The notes below the pieces were generated by a model. It did not search any database and was not told where the DNA came from. It worked only from the letters and a program-made list of their open reading frames with translations. From Volvariella volvacea V23 (lineage: Eukaryota; Basidiomycota; Agaricomycetes; Agaricales; Pluteaceae), in contig KB722762.1 in assembly GCA_000349905.1 (NCBI GenBank), positions 72,225-136,224 on the forward strand: 64,000 nucleotides of DNA. Direction: 5' to 3'. Of the stretch, positions 48,701 to 60,992 are shown one piece after another. How positions within the stretch are numbered: the first letter of the stretch is position 1; each line of letters starts with the position of its first letter. The translations under genes and the position numbers were made by a program.

Positions 48701-51336
48701 TTTTAAACGCAAGCTCAAGAAGGAAATTAAGGTAAGCGAATCTCATTTCGCGACCTCTTTCATCATTGGAATCCATCTAACACATTTGGTAATTGTTGCT
48801 TTCGCTTCCATCAGGTTGCACAATTGGTCGGATACGTCTCTGAACACGCTGCATACCACCACGGTGAACAGAGTTTGGCAACTACGATCATCAATCTTGC
48901 ACAAGATTTCGTCGGGACGAACAACATCAATCTCTTGAAGCCTGGAGGGCAATATGGTACGCGAACACAGGGGGGCAAAGACGCGGCCTCCCCAAGGTAT
49001 ATCTTTACGGAATTGATGCCGCTTGCAAGAACGGTATTCAATCCTGCAGATGAACCCTTGCTCGCTGCTCAAAGGGAAGATGGGATATGGATTGAACCGG
49101 AATATTATATGCCCATTATTCCGATGGTTCTCGTTAACGGTGCCGAAGGTATTGGAACGGGTGCGTATTCCGTCCGCTTGATTGGGCATATGTGCCACTC
49201 TAAGTGCACTCCTGTCTGATTACCCTTCATAGGCTGGAGCACGAACATCCCCTGCTATAACCCCGCCGATATCGTAGATAACATTCGTAGATTGATGAAA
49301 GGTGAAGAGATGGTACCAATGTTCCCATGGTGGCGGGGTTTCCGAGGAGAAATCAAATCGAGTGCTAAACAGAGATACGATGTTTACGGTGTTGCCAAGA
49401 GACTGGATAATACCACGGTGGAAATTACAGAGCTGCCTATCCACAAGTGGACAAGCAATTTCAAGGCCGAATTGGAACAAATGTTAGTCGGTGTAGAAAA
49501 GGAGAAAACCAAGACAAAGACCGAGGATGGTGATGAGAAGCCCCCCAAAGTTGACGGACATATCAAGGTATGTTTCTCTGGGGTGGAACATTATACTCTA
49601 AATCTGAATCTTGCATTCCCTCAGGATTACCGGGAGCAAAGTGATAACGTCAATGTTCACTTTACTGTTTCTATGTCCGAGACAGAGTTAGCCAAGGCCG
49701 AGAAGCAAGGTCTATTGGAGTACTTCAAGCTGACATCTAAAGTCAGCACCTCAAATATGATCTGCTTTGATTTCGATGGCAAGATCAAGAGGTATGAATC
49801 ACCAGAGGAGATTTTGGGAGAATTCTACCCAATCCGTTTGGCGTATTATCAGAAACGAAAGGTTAGTGAGACTCCCACTGCACCCAGTTTGATATCTCAT
49901 ATTGATTGTTGACAGGATCACCTAGCAGCTGAAATTCAGAACGTGTTGGACAAGCTCAACAATCAAGTTCGCTTCATCGAGATGATCGTCGACAAGCAGC
50001 TTGTGGTGTCGAACCGCAAAAAAGCTGATATTGTGGCCGACCTGCGCAAACTGGAATTCAGGCCTTTCCCCAAAGTCGCCAAACCTAAAGTTGCTGGGGA
50101 CGTAGAGGAGAATGAAGAAGAGGAAGAGGAGGTTGCGGGAAGTGATAGCGACTATGATTATTTGCTCGGAATGGCTATCTGGAGTTTGACAAAAGAAAAG
50201 GTGAGTGTTAGTGATCGAGTTATACTGGATTGTCGCTGAATCCCGCTGCCGTAGATTTCCAAACTCAAAGAGCAAGCTGATCAACGAGAAAGCGAATTAA
50301 TGGAGCTCTTGTCCAAGTCACCAATTGACCTTTGGAACGCTGACCTTGATAAATTCATGCAAGAGTGGGAGGTAATTAGCTGCCTGGCACTCTCACCAAT
50401 TGAATGCTAACGAGTTCTGAAACAGGTCTCCTGCGAAGAATTCGAGCTCAAGAAAAATCTAGACTCGAATGGCAAGCCAATCAAGAAGAAGCAAGCTGTA
50501 ATCAGGACGAGGAAGTCGCTTGGCGGCGGCAATAAACGCTCCAACGATTCAGATGACGACTTCCAACCCGCGAAAGCAGCAGCGTCTAAAAAGAAGATTA
50601 CTGCACCCGCAAGTCGGACCAAGCCGAAGAAAGAGTCGGATGACGAAGACGAGGACGACTTCAAACCGCCCGCCGCAACTGCTACAAATGACGCTGCGCG
50701 GAAACGGAAGGCTGCACCTTCTAAGCCGATTAAAGACGAAAGCGAATCCGATATTGAGGTAATAGAAAAACCCACATTAAAGAAGAGCCGTCCGGTGGCG
50801 AAGACAAAAGTGGAATCTGACGAGGACAATGGCGATGATAAACCCTCTTCATCATCAATGGATAAAGGGAAAGGCAAGGCTAAAGAGAGCTCAAAGCGGA
50901 AGAGGTAACGCTGCATACTCTCGGGACAGATATTGATACTCAATTTCTTATTAGCCCTGAAGTTGAGGACGACGATGACGATGACCAACGGGTCACCAAG
51001 AAAAAGAAGCCCGCAGCTAAAGGCCAATCCAATCTAACATCGTTCTTCAATAAGGCAGAGCCATCAACTTCAAAGACAAAACCGGCCGCGCGTAAAGTCT
51101 CGGCGAAGACTTCTCCCAAAGTCAAGAAAGCACCAGCCGCGAAGAAAACAATTGCATCATCCGACGATGAGGGAGACTCGGTGGATGAGTTGGATTACGA
51201 TCAACTTCCCAAACCACCACCGAGGACAAATGCGCCTTCTCGAGCAGCCAAATCCACAGCGAAGAAATACGTTGAGATTTCGGATGATGATGATGACGAC
51301 GGCGGAGACGATTCCATGTTCATTGATGACGATTAG
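45735..51336 (+). CDS. top2: DNA topoisomerase II
   Basis: Nuclear type IIA topoisomerase that passes one duplex through another with ATP. Seventeen exons from 45735-45815 to 50955-51336 (largest 46408-47341); 4608 nt, 1535 residues. After an acidic and Lys/Ala-rich leader of about 110 residues come the GHKL ATPase (LKRPDSYIGSVE, EILVNAADNK, NNGRGIPIEMH, GGRNGYGAKLANIYS), the Toprim domain (LILTEGDSAKALAV about 540; DQDHDGSHIKG), and the breakage-reunion domain with the catalytic Tyr near 871 (SPRYIFTEL). The C-terminal domain from about 1240 is long, acidic/basic and low-complexity (SKKK, DDED, KKKKPAAKG), as usual for eukaryotic TOP2 regulation and nuclear import. The first intron joins PVVKK to GIQGKGAAKAKK and is the least certain junction. 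Confidence 0.95.
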
Positions 51337-52009
51337 ATGATTAGTTCCACGTTGGCTTCCATTTCTTGCACGTTTGCTAGTTTATTACTTCTACCCTCTC
51401 GTCTGTATACCTACTTGTATAACCCGAAATAATGACTATTGACTACTGGCAGTGTACGTACTTCGTGATCACACGAGATACATGCAGGAAAAAGGCTGAT
51501 CATTCCAAAACCCAAGGTACACGTTAACACCAACAGGTATTCCACAAGAATCAGACAGCAAAGGATGAGCTAGCTCCGGAGAAGAAAAAGATGGGACGCG
51601 CGGCGGTGTGGATAAAAAAAGAAAAATGCATTAAGTATTAAAGACGAGTACTTGAAAGTGGGATAAGGACACTGGTCCATAGTACATGGGTAAAAAAAAA
51701 AAAAGAAAAAGAAAAAAGAAAAAAGAGACTATGCGCAAAGTGATACAGTGTTCCGGTGGAGAGAGTAGATATGGGACGAGCAGCACGTGCCAACAAGTGA
51801 ACGAATGATAGACGTAGCGGGAAAGGGTGACGGTAGTAATAACAGGTCAATAGGAGAAGGTGTTGTACATTAGTAAAACGTAAGCGAAGATGTGTATGTA
51901 TAGCAAGTACCTAGGAGCAAGCAAGTCAGGCGACATGTGGCGCATTGAGTTGGCGGGCAGATGACTTACGGGTAGATTATAGTACTGTCATCAACAGGAC
52001 CAACCCAAA
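51337..52009. other. intergenic with A/G tract
   Basis: 673 bp between convergent genes, with an almost pure A tract interrupted by single G residues at 51692-51727. No gene. Confidence 0.55.
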
Positions 52010-55000
52010 CTAGAAGGTAGCAGAATCCATCCTTTCATGTACCTCTCCGCTGAAGAACTGCGTTTTCATCGATGGCGAGAGTGGCGGAGCAACCAGGCCT
52101 TCACGATCCGACTCTGAGCCATTAGTTGGACGACGTTTGATGCTTGGTCGTTTGGAGAGCAGCATTTCGCCTGCTTTGCCTTCCTTGATCAATTCTGTTG
52201 GGCTGGCGCTGCGCTTTCCGATGGGCAGGTTCAGGCTGAGAGGGGGGTGAGGCATGAAGACCTGAGGCGTTGGCCATGTCATGGTAGATGGAGACGACAG
52301 CGGTGGTATCGAGGATAATGGCGAAGTTGGAACAGGCAGCGGGACGTTTTCTTTATCCCCAGCGTTTGATGGACTAACGACGGCCTCTTGGACAGTGGTA
52401 ATTGCAGGTTTGATGGTTGCGGGTGGAGATGGGATTTTGTGACTAAACACGTCTTTCTCTTTTTCCCTTTGCCGTTCTTCATCTACAATCATCAATGCCC
52501 CCTCAATTATTGCCGCGTGGACGAAGACATATTGCCGCAAGCTCTGGCACAAGCTCATCCTTTGCTCCCTTAGGTCCTGCACTACTTCAAGAATCGGGTC
52601 TTCATATGAGCTCAGCCAGATGGGGGTGGTGTCCTCGTGGAGTGGACGAGGGTCTTTGTAATCAAAGGATGTGAATCTCCCACCACCGAAGGGACTGCAG
52701 TGCATGTCCGTAACTGGACCCGTCGAGAATGGCGTGTAGTACTGGTCAAGGGGTGTCTCTATGGGTAGCGATCGTGACTTGATGTTGGGAGGCAGGACGA
52801 AGGAGAGTTGGGGAATATTTCGTGAGCATTCCTTGCCTTCTTGCTTCGTTGGTGGGATGACCGCGGCGGGCGGTGCGATTTTCTCGAGGGTTATCTGTTG
52901 TGTTCGCGAAGGAGGGATGAACGGCGTGTTGTCAAGGTTAATGGTGTTCGGAAGTGTAGCTTCGTAGAGAAGCGGCGGCACGAGCGACTTGTCTAATTCT
53001 TCAATCGATCCCTTCTCACTTCTACCGGGTCTAGACTCATCAAATACTTGCTCCTCCCCACCACGAATATTTGTAACGGCATTTAGAACCCTTTCCTCAG
53101 TGTTCTGACTCAACCCTTGATGGACTCCCGCCGGTGCATCATCACCCTGTTGTGTGGGAGGCATAGGTCCAGGTGCGGAAACGGCTCTCTGCCTCAATTT
53201 TTCCATCCACGAACTCGACCGCGACAAAGGTGAGGGAACGAGGCCACCATCTGAGGATGTAGGGTGCAAACTCAATTTTTTGGAAATGGGGTGATGTGGC
53301 TGATTTGTACCGCGATGATCCTTGTCTCCCACCACATGCCGTGGTACCTCTATACCCTCTCTTATCTCACCTAGGACCCCAGATCCCAGATTGAATTTTG
53401 GGTGCGAATGGCTGTTGATAGTTAGGAATGCCTCTTTCGGTGAATCTGCCCCGGAGGTAGACGTATTCAAGGAGCTCATCCGAGGACGATCGCTGCTGTA
53501 GAAACTCGAATCCTCGAATATACTTGCCCCGGATGAGGTGGACGCGGATGTTGACGGTAATGGGTATGATGCACCGGCATTGTGTTCTGACGCGGCTTCA
53601 GAGGAAGAAAACGTGGTAGGGCCAAAGGATCCTTGGAATATTTGGGGTATCGAAGAGGGTTGTGATGGTGAGGACTGAGAAGGGGGAGGGGCGTTTCGGA
53701 CAGATCCAGATTGGATGCTTTTAAGCCATCTGCTTGTCATGTCCACACTTTCCCGACCCCTACCGGTTCCCCGGCGAAGAGATTCAAATTGAGGGGGTGC
53801 AGATTCAAGGTTTGAACTGTCTGCTTGTTTTGATACCCCATCCACCCCGAAACTCGGGTGCACGCTGTCCATCCCTTCTATCTTGCGCTCGACAACGGGA
53901 CGAAGCGTATCCTCTCGTTCCAACACCTTGCGTTTGTGGTCATGTGAATGTATTGGCTGCGGTGGCGGAGGAAGTGTCGATGTTTCATCTGCATCTGCTA
54001 AAGGAGAGGAGGGAGGAGGAGAAGACGCCATATCAATGTCGCCACTATCTTTGGACTCTGTTGCTGAAGAATTGCCATCAGCAGGGTACCTTGTAGGCGA
54101 GCTTGATGGTTCCCTATAATCCGAACGAACGCGCCCAAGATTCTCCTCATATATGCGCTTCTTCATCTCTCTTTTGACAGCATCCAACACGGCGTCCACC
54201 ACGATAAATCCTCCTGTTCGGCCGACACCTGCGCTACAATGCAGGAGGACGGGACCGTCGCACCCGGACAGATGGCTCAGAATCCCCGTGCGCGGATCAA
54301 GCTGCAGCTTGACGCGTGGACTTTGGCTAGTGCTAGGCCGTCGATTCGAGTGTTCTCCATCCTCATTCAAACAGCCCCAACGTCCACCCGTCTCCTGTAC
54401 AGCGCCTTCAACGGATTTGATCAAACCTAAGATTCCTCTGGGGTCGTCAGGTACGTTCATATCTGGCCACTCCAAGTATTGCAGATGTACAACTTTTCGG
54501 ATACCTGCTTGAGGGTATTGAGTGTTGGAGAGCTCGAATGTGCGCTTGATTGTTGTGGAACTTTCGCATTTGCACGAATGCAAGTGGGAATTATGAAGTG
54601 TGGGCGGCTCAGACGTGAAGAAGCCCGCTTCTTCTGTCCGTTGATGTTCTGCTTCGGGATGATGGATACATTTGCCACCTGTTCTGGAGACGAGCTTCAG
54701 CCTTAATGGGCCGTAGCTTGTTTCTGTCCAGTAATTGTTGCATTTGATTACTGATCCTTCTGTTTCTGTAGTGAGCATGACGACAACATGGACGTTTTGT
54801 TCCCAACACAGCCTAAAAACAAGACCTGGTAAGTTATCATGATCCGAATGAAAATCAAAGAACCCATCCTCACGTCCAGAAATCGACGAACGTTGCAGGG
54901 AGAGGGCCTTGGGTTGCAATGTATTTTTTCCTTGTACCCAAAGGCTGTACATAGCTTGCGTTGACGTAGTCGTCATCGGATGCTCGTGTGGCGTGCAATT

Positions 55001-56327
55001 TTACTCGTGCATGCTCAAAAGGCCAGATATGACGATATCTGACGACACGAAAGCACATATCAGTGATCACTTTCATCGATGGGTAAGGGATTGATTAAAC
55101 TTGCCTATTCTTGATGCCTTTTTCTACACCGGCTGCAATGGAGAACGGGAACCAGTCTTCTTGGGTGCAATCCTCTCCGGATTGGATGATTCGTCCGCTT
55201 TCCTTGCTATGGTATTCCATCACACCCATGAGCCTCCTCTGCTCGGCTAGCTCGATCCTATAAAACTGCAGGGCTAGGGCCTCCATTCCCTCCTCAACCA
55301 AGGCATCTCTCCCTTTTGCGTCATGGGAAATATCCGGGACACCTTCTCCTGGCGCAGCGTGCTCTTCGAGTGCCCCGTTGGTCAAAGGGGCTGCTCTGCG
55401 GGCAATACGCTGGAGCCAGGAAAATGGCAACTCGTGTACCCTTCTCCTGACCCGGGCGGGCAATCGTAGAGGAATACGTTCGGTAATACCATGTGACAAT
55501 TCGAGATTCTGTCTGATGGCATCGAAAAACGGATTGAAAGCGGATTTTTGCCGAGACGAAGTCAACACAGAAGGCGGAAGGGGCAGACTGATTGACATCG
55601 CCATCGCCATGGGCATGGCGGGGGTGGGGACGTTCGTGGACGGGATAGTAGAATCAGGCACTCCTGATGGTCTGGCACCTCCAGCCAAGCGTCTATGATG
55701 TAAGTTGAGAGGACTGGCTGCAGTAGTCGAACATAAGGAAAAAGCAGCGGCAGGGAGGTGTTTGGGTCGCAATATGGTGGACGAAGAATGGTCATCTCCG
55801 TCATCCATATCTGCCTCGGGGGTCAATGGGGTGGAATCGATGAGATCCTTTCTCTCCCTCCAAACTGCCTGATACCCTCCTCTCAACCATGCAAGTTGAC
55901 CTGAGAATCCACTATTTTGAAATTTGCGCAAAAGCCCCATGATGTTGGAGGACTCCGCGATGGCGTTGGTATCGGTATCGTAAACGAGGATGCGTGATGC
56001 TTTTGGCCAAGCCAGGAATCGAGAACGGGCAGATTGGGAAGAGAGCATCTCTGCCAGCCGCTCCAACGGAAAATTTGGTCGTTTGAGGAGGGTAGACGGG
56101 ACGGAGAGGCCCAGCGAGGTTGGGATACGAGCGGCGGAATGGGGAGCATGTGGACGAATGTCCACAATGAGAGCAGATTTGTCATCTATCCATGGGGAGA
56201 GGTTGTGGGGAGAGACGGGGATGAATGTGGAAGACGATGATTGCGCCGTGGTGGAAGCTGTTGTGGACGACGAGGACGGGGGATGGAATATTGAGGGCCA
56301 CGGCGGCGACGATGGCGGCGAAGGCAT
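52010..56327 (-). CDS. protein tyrosine phosphatase with N-terminal rhodanese-like domain
   Basis: Three exons: 56327-55105, 55038-54874, 54812-52010; 4191 nt, 1396 residues. The plan is that of fungal MAP-kinase phosphatases (Ptp2/Ptp3, Pyp1/Pyp2). The N-terminal rhodanese-like domain (about 45-165; SALIVDIRPHAPHSAARIPT, RILVYDTDTNAI) lacks the catalytic Cys at the expected loop, so it is probably for kinase docking. The PTP domain starts about 400 with NRYRHIWPFEHARVKL and DDDYVNASYVQP, then WPDMNVP (about 577) and the P-loop LLHCSAGVGRTGG (Cys about 653). The Q-loop helix (REQRMSLCQSLRQYVFVHAA) appears only near 1200-1225, so a Ser/Pro-rich stretch of about 500 residues is inserted inside the catalytic domain. 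The first intron (55039-55104) starts with GCAAGT; no GT choice keeps the frame. Confidence 0.92.
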
Positions 56328-58564
56328 GAGAACGAGGCCTCGGCCTTTCTGACGTCATGCGGACGGTGCTCCTCTTGTTTGTTGCTGGTGTCTTATGTAA
56401 GCTCGGTCGGCCACGAGGATCCCAAAGGGGAGGCAGCCACCACATGCCAAGTGGAATCCCGACAAATGGCAGGTCACCGGTCTGATCGTCCCAATTCATT
56501 AGTCGAGTAAATCTGACATGCTATAGGTAAATCTTGCTGCAATCCAGCGCAACAAGGGTCCCAATTCCGATGCCTGCCCAACGCGTTTTCCCTTTCTTCT
56601 GGGTTCATACCCTTCCTCGTGCCCAACATACAGCCACCAGTCTGCAAAGGTGTGCGACTCATTGCAAATTGACAGCGATCGTCCAGCGCAATGTGCTATT
56701 TATTCCATGAGTTTGATGTCCTCATGCCTGCCCCATATGCCCAGTGTCCCCAGTGTCCCACAACTGTCTATCACTATTCCGAAATACAATTCTGTCACCA
56801 ATCAAGCCCACTAATCCAAGTGCAGGACGTTCTCCATGCAAGCTGGGGCAAGGGGAGAGAAGAACATTCCTCCCCGCTGCCGCGGGAATGTTGCATTACC
56901 ATACGCGGCCCGGGGGGCGAGAATTGCACAAGATGTTGTCACCTCGATCCGCCATGACTTTACCATCATGATCCTGTCATTATTGTTTGCTTTCGGGCTA
57001 AAACTTCATCTTACGTAGATATCGATTGGCATAAACGTCACGAAGATGGGCTCATTCATTTGCGATCAAAGCAACTTTTAAGCTTGTTCTATCGCAATGG
57101 ATGCTTTTTCCACAAAACTATAATATCTTGGAATCGCTGGGCGCGATTGCGTTCCACCAACAAGGCGGGCGACGGCGGGCACGAGATCAGTGGCTGAAGC
57201 TGGAACAGTCGAGTGTATTTCATAAATCAAATCCGGTCCCCGGACGCGGAAGATGCAGAGGAAAAGGGGGACCAACGAGCAGATCTGCGGGAGCGAAAAC
57301 TCCGCGCTCCCGGCCTGCTCATGGGGTTCAAAGACCAGGTACTTGGTACGCCCACACGTACAATGATTACCGCCATAAATGTCCTGAATTTTCCTCAAGG
57401 TCACACCCGAAAGTCCGTACACGTTGCGTGCAAAGATGGAACTTTGAACCCTCTCCCTGTTTTCTTATGGAGGGGAACATGAAAAATGTGACTTGCCTTC
57501 TCAGCCTCGTTAGCAGCACCTGAAATCCATTTGGCAAAGGAGCTGATAGCTTCAATCACTATGAACGACGCAAGACACCAACTCGGTCGCTATTCTGCCC
57601 TATATGTATTGGGTGATTCTCTGATAAGGTAGTAGGTGGAACCAGTGACAACTTTTATACCTAACCCAAATGTATAGAGATGGCTTGATGACTTCTGCAT
57701 ATGTCGTTCTCGATTGTTCTGCTACAATGCCCCGTCATTGCCATTGCCACGCAAACAAGCGCGCACGATCCTCTCGGTCCTATCCCGCTCGCAACGTTGT
57801 CCGATATCCGTAAATATATAGAAAACCGGACCCAGTAAAGCCACTCATGGTACTAGTACATAAGCGGTTACAGTACCTGGGTACGCCGACCGCACTCTCC
57901 ATCACTAATTCACACCTCCGATGATACCAGCCACCGGGTACACCCTGCTGACACTGACACACCGGCTAACGAGGCTAGTCCATGCATCGAGATTTTTCCG
58001 CGTAGCATGATCATACCTAGACCTTGGTCGACGCGAGTCACCAGCCACCTACCTGCACCCAAGGAGCTCAGCTGCTGTACTATTATTGACCCCGTACTAC
58101 GCACTACGTCGCTGCTGGGCTCGAAGGAACAACTCGGAGTCGATTCTCGTAATGCTTGCTTCTAGTTTAACCTACACGCGTCCAATGAACCTCTTTTCGG
58201 GCTTCACGTACACTCACGCACACACATGCCCTACAAAGAAATCACGGTCACGGTATGATAACCCATTAGCGCCGTGTTTTTGCAAATAAGACTTCCAATC
58301 CAGATCATAATCAACCACGCTGCGATCGCGACACACCGCAGCGGGGCGGGTAGACACATCTTACTGCATTAAGTTGAACTCTAAAAGGCTGTCGCCAGGC
58401 ATGCGCATCTTCATTGAACCCTTTTTTCCATCAAAGATTAAGAAAACCCCGACCACGTCCATGGACCGAGACCCATGTATCAACTGCATCTCCGGATTCT
58501 CATAAACCCAATCCATCACGCTGATTAATGATGGTAATGGAACATCTGAGTACCAACCGTTTAT

Positions 58565-58981
58565 CTATATACGCGATTCGCGCACTGGAAAGTTTAATTT
58601 ACAATCACACCAGCACCGACGCCCATTACGCCAAAGGACGTATGTGTGGCATGCATGATCGTCGGAATGAAGACGACTCGGATTCAAACACTGACTAGTG
58701 CGGTGGGCTGGGCGGCGGACTTGGCTCCTCATTCCGATATCAAACTTGAGCTGGATATGGGGCCCCACGTGTAGCTTCGCGGTGCACGACGCGCATTGAG
58801 GATGCAGGCGGGACGCGGTCTGCGGCACCTTGATCTTGAACCAATGGTCGCCGAGTTTTATCTTACTAATTCGCGGTACCGTTAGGATGTATGCACCCTC
58901 AAACTTCCGCGCTGGGACGCCGCGTGCTTTGAATACCTTGGGGCTTGGGTCATCGGTGTATCCATCTCGGGCTTGTGCCAC
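58565..58981 (-). CDS. possible hypothetical protein, 138 residues
   Basis: Single open frame from an ATG. The first 80 residues look protein-like (GAYILTVPRISKIKLGDHWF, CASCTAKLHVGPHIQLKFDI) with a CxxC pair, whereas the last 50 are His/Arg/Cys-rich and resemble random translation, so an intron or a different 3' end is likely if the gene is real. No family recognised. It could equally be chance. Confidence 0.25.
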   Translation of the reverse strand: MAQARDGYTDDPSPKVFKARGVPARKFEGAYILTVPRISKIKLGDHWFKIKVPQTASRLHPQCASCTAKLHVGPHIQLKFDIGMRSQVRRPAHRTSQCLNPSRLHSDDHACHTYVLWRNGRRCWCDCKLNFPVRESRI

Positions 58982-60450
58982 TCCACTTTGTTAATCCGTG
59001 CCCAGGAAAATCTGAAAAGGGCCACCCACATGCCGCCGCTGTTTGAAAAAGGAACAAACACGCGCCACGTTCACTTGAATCCGTCCAATTTTCCGCTTGT
59101 TTCATCCAGCACTAGCTACATATGATAGCCAGCCAGTAGCAGGCAGTTACAGGTGTTTTTGTATAGGTTTAGCGAGTGCAAACGCCACCTCCGAGCCGGG
59201 GGTGCAGCTACTGTATTGACCTTCCATTCTCTCCGTATTGCAGATCTTCCGCCTGCTTCTGAGCGTCATAGTAATAGTATTCGGCCCCCTGTCCCAGCCC
59301 CTCTGTGCTCCACCGCGACGGTGTACAAACCCCACTGCAGAATCACGCCATCCTATCGTAGTATTTTCTCGAAGCCTTCGCGGGCTGGTAAAATACGTGT
59401 TCTTCCATATGCCAGGCCCGTCGTCCGAGATCGAAATTGAAATTCAATTCACCGAGTCCGTCGGGGCACTACTTACTACCACCGGCAGCTGGAGTGCTCA
59501 AATAGCAAAAGCGGTATCAGGAAAAACAGAAACGAAAAAAGGGTGTAGCCCCAACTTATGCAAGATACAAAACATGACTGACTGTGCTATGACTATACCT
59601 ATGATGCAGATGTCGACATCATAGGCATATCAACCTACCAGACGCTGATACGTAGTACAGCCTGAGCTATCAGTAAATCAGGAAACGAAACCCCACTGGC
59701 ACTGGCAAGTGGAGAACTAGGAACTGGGGAGCAACATTAGATTCGATCACGAGGTTCAAGTCCAGCGATCAATCTTGCAAGTGGCGCACCCCCTCCGGGG
59801 TATACCCAGTGGAGACCGAGTCCACCAGCGGAATTCAGGTCGCATATTACAATACAGTGCTGTGTCCCTGGGCAGTTACACCTGTACTAGCTGAACTTGA
59901 CCACAATGGACATTATGTACGATACTCGATGTGCAGCGTGCATCGTGGAGTGGACGGACGGACGTGTCGGACGTCCGCCAGATGAGATGCCAGTGTCAGT
60001 ACTAGTGTCAGTGTCAGCGGTGCCTTCGAATTCTGTCTAACCTGACTAGGCCTCTTCTGGAGGAGGGGCTACGATGAAGGGATCAAATCGTAGTGTATAT
60101 GTATCACAGCATACGACACCTTGCAACTGCACTCCACCACACCAGAAGCCAGAGCAGCACTGCAAATTACCTCATTCGCGTCATTATACGTACGAAGCAG
60201 TACGACCATGTACGATACCGATCTCGGGCACCAGAAAAGTACTAGTGCACATATCAAGTCGCCGTCGGGTTCGGTGTCGTACTGCACAGTATGCGGCGAG
60301 GACAGATATTTATTCAAGGCAAAGAACATGCAGCGATCAATTTTGTCCGATCTCGTAAGTTACCACTAGACTAGGCACCTACTTTTACCGCTTTCGAAGG
60401 GGACCTGATCGTCGTCAGCTAACCTTCTCGCAAGGCACTGCAGTATAGTA

Positions 60451-60538
60451 ATAGAAATGATATTTATTGGGGGCGAGGCTGATTGTTGTCGCTCTCCGAA
60501 AGCTCCACCAAAAAAAAAAAATAGAAATAATATTTATT
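60451..60538. repeat. 18-nt direct repeats flanking a 52-nt poly(A)-ended insert
   Basis: ATAGAAATGATATTTATT (60451-60468) recurs with one change at 60521-60538. Between them lie 41 nt of G/C-rich sequence and a run of 11 A (60510-60520). Direct repeats plus a terminal A tract are the signature of target-primed retroposition of a short RNA. The source RNA is not recognised. Confidence 0.5.
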
Positions 60539-60992
60539 CAAGAACTTGAGACTACTCGTAACATGCATTGAAACAAAGCTTGCGGGTTGAATTGTTCGTC
60601 CATCTATCTATCAGTTGCGTCCAGTCTACGTAGAGCCACCGGATAGAGGAAGGAAGGAAAGAAATGGGGAAAGAAGGTATACATTTGTTTAAGGCTAAGG
60701 ATGGATAGTCAAGAGGAGGGAGTAGGGAGGGAAGGTTGGGTACGGGATGAGCGTATAATACATATTCGCTTGTTGAATGTACATTATAACCCAAGCGAAG
60801 TAGAGAAAGTAATATACGACGATAGATACCTCTCCTTACGGATGTGACAGCGATAATGGTCGATACTGATATTGATTGTGAATGGGTGCGGGACTTTGAT
60901 AGTTATAGGTTATAGTATTATCACGTCAAGGTCAACGAAAGTGGGACTCTAAGATATCATCCGCTTTGGGGATTCGGGAGAAGGTCCAGGGA

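Larger units (their letters stand above)
56328..60992. other. gene-poor region, 4.7 kb
   Basis: The longest gap in the window. I found one weak minus-strand frame (58565-58981) and one short poly(A)-tailed insert (60451-60538), both listed separately. The rest (CA/TG-rich around 58200, GTCAG repeats at 59990-60020) shows no gene. The promoter of the phosphatase must lie at its left end. Confidence 0.45.

Noticed and set aside
56691..57523. Several plus- and minus-strand frames of 60-140 residues
   Set aside because: Overlapping, compositionally random, and without consistent splice sites.
59690..59775. tRNA-like B box (GGTTCAAGTCC) with an upstream GGCAAGTGG
   Set aside because: The bases flanking the putative T loop do not pair and no acceptor or anticodon stem can be drawn.
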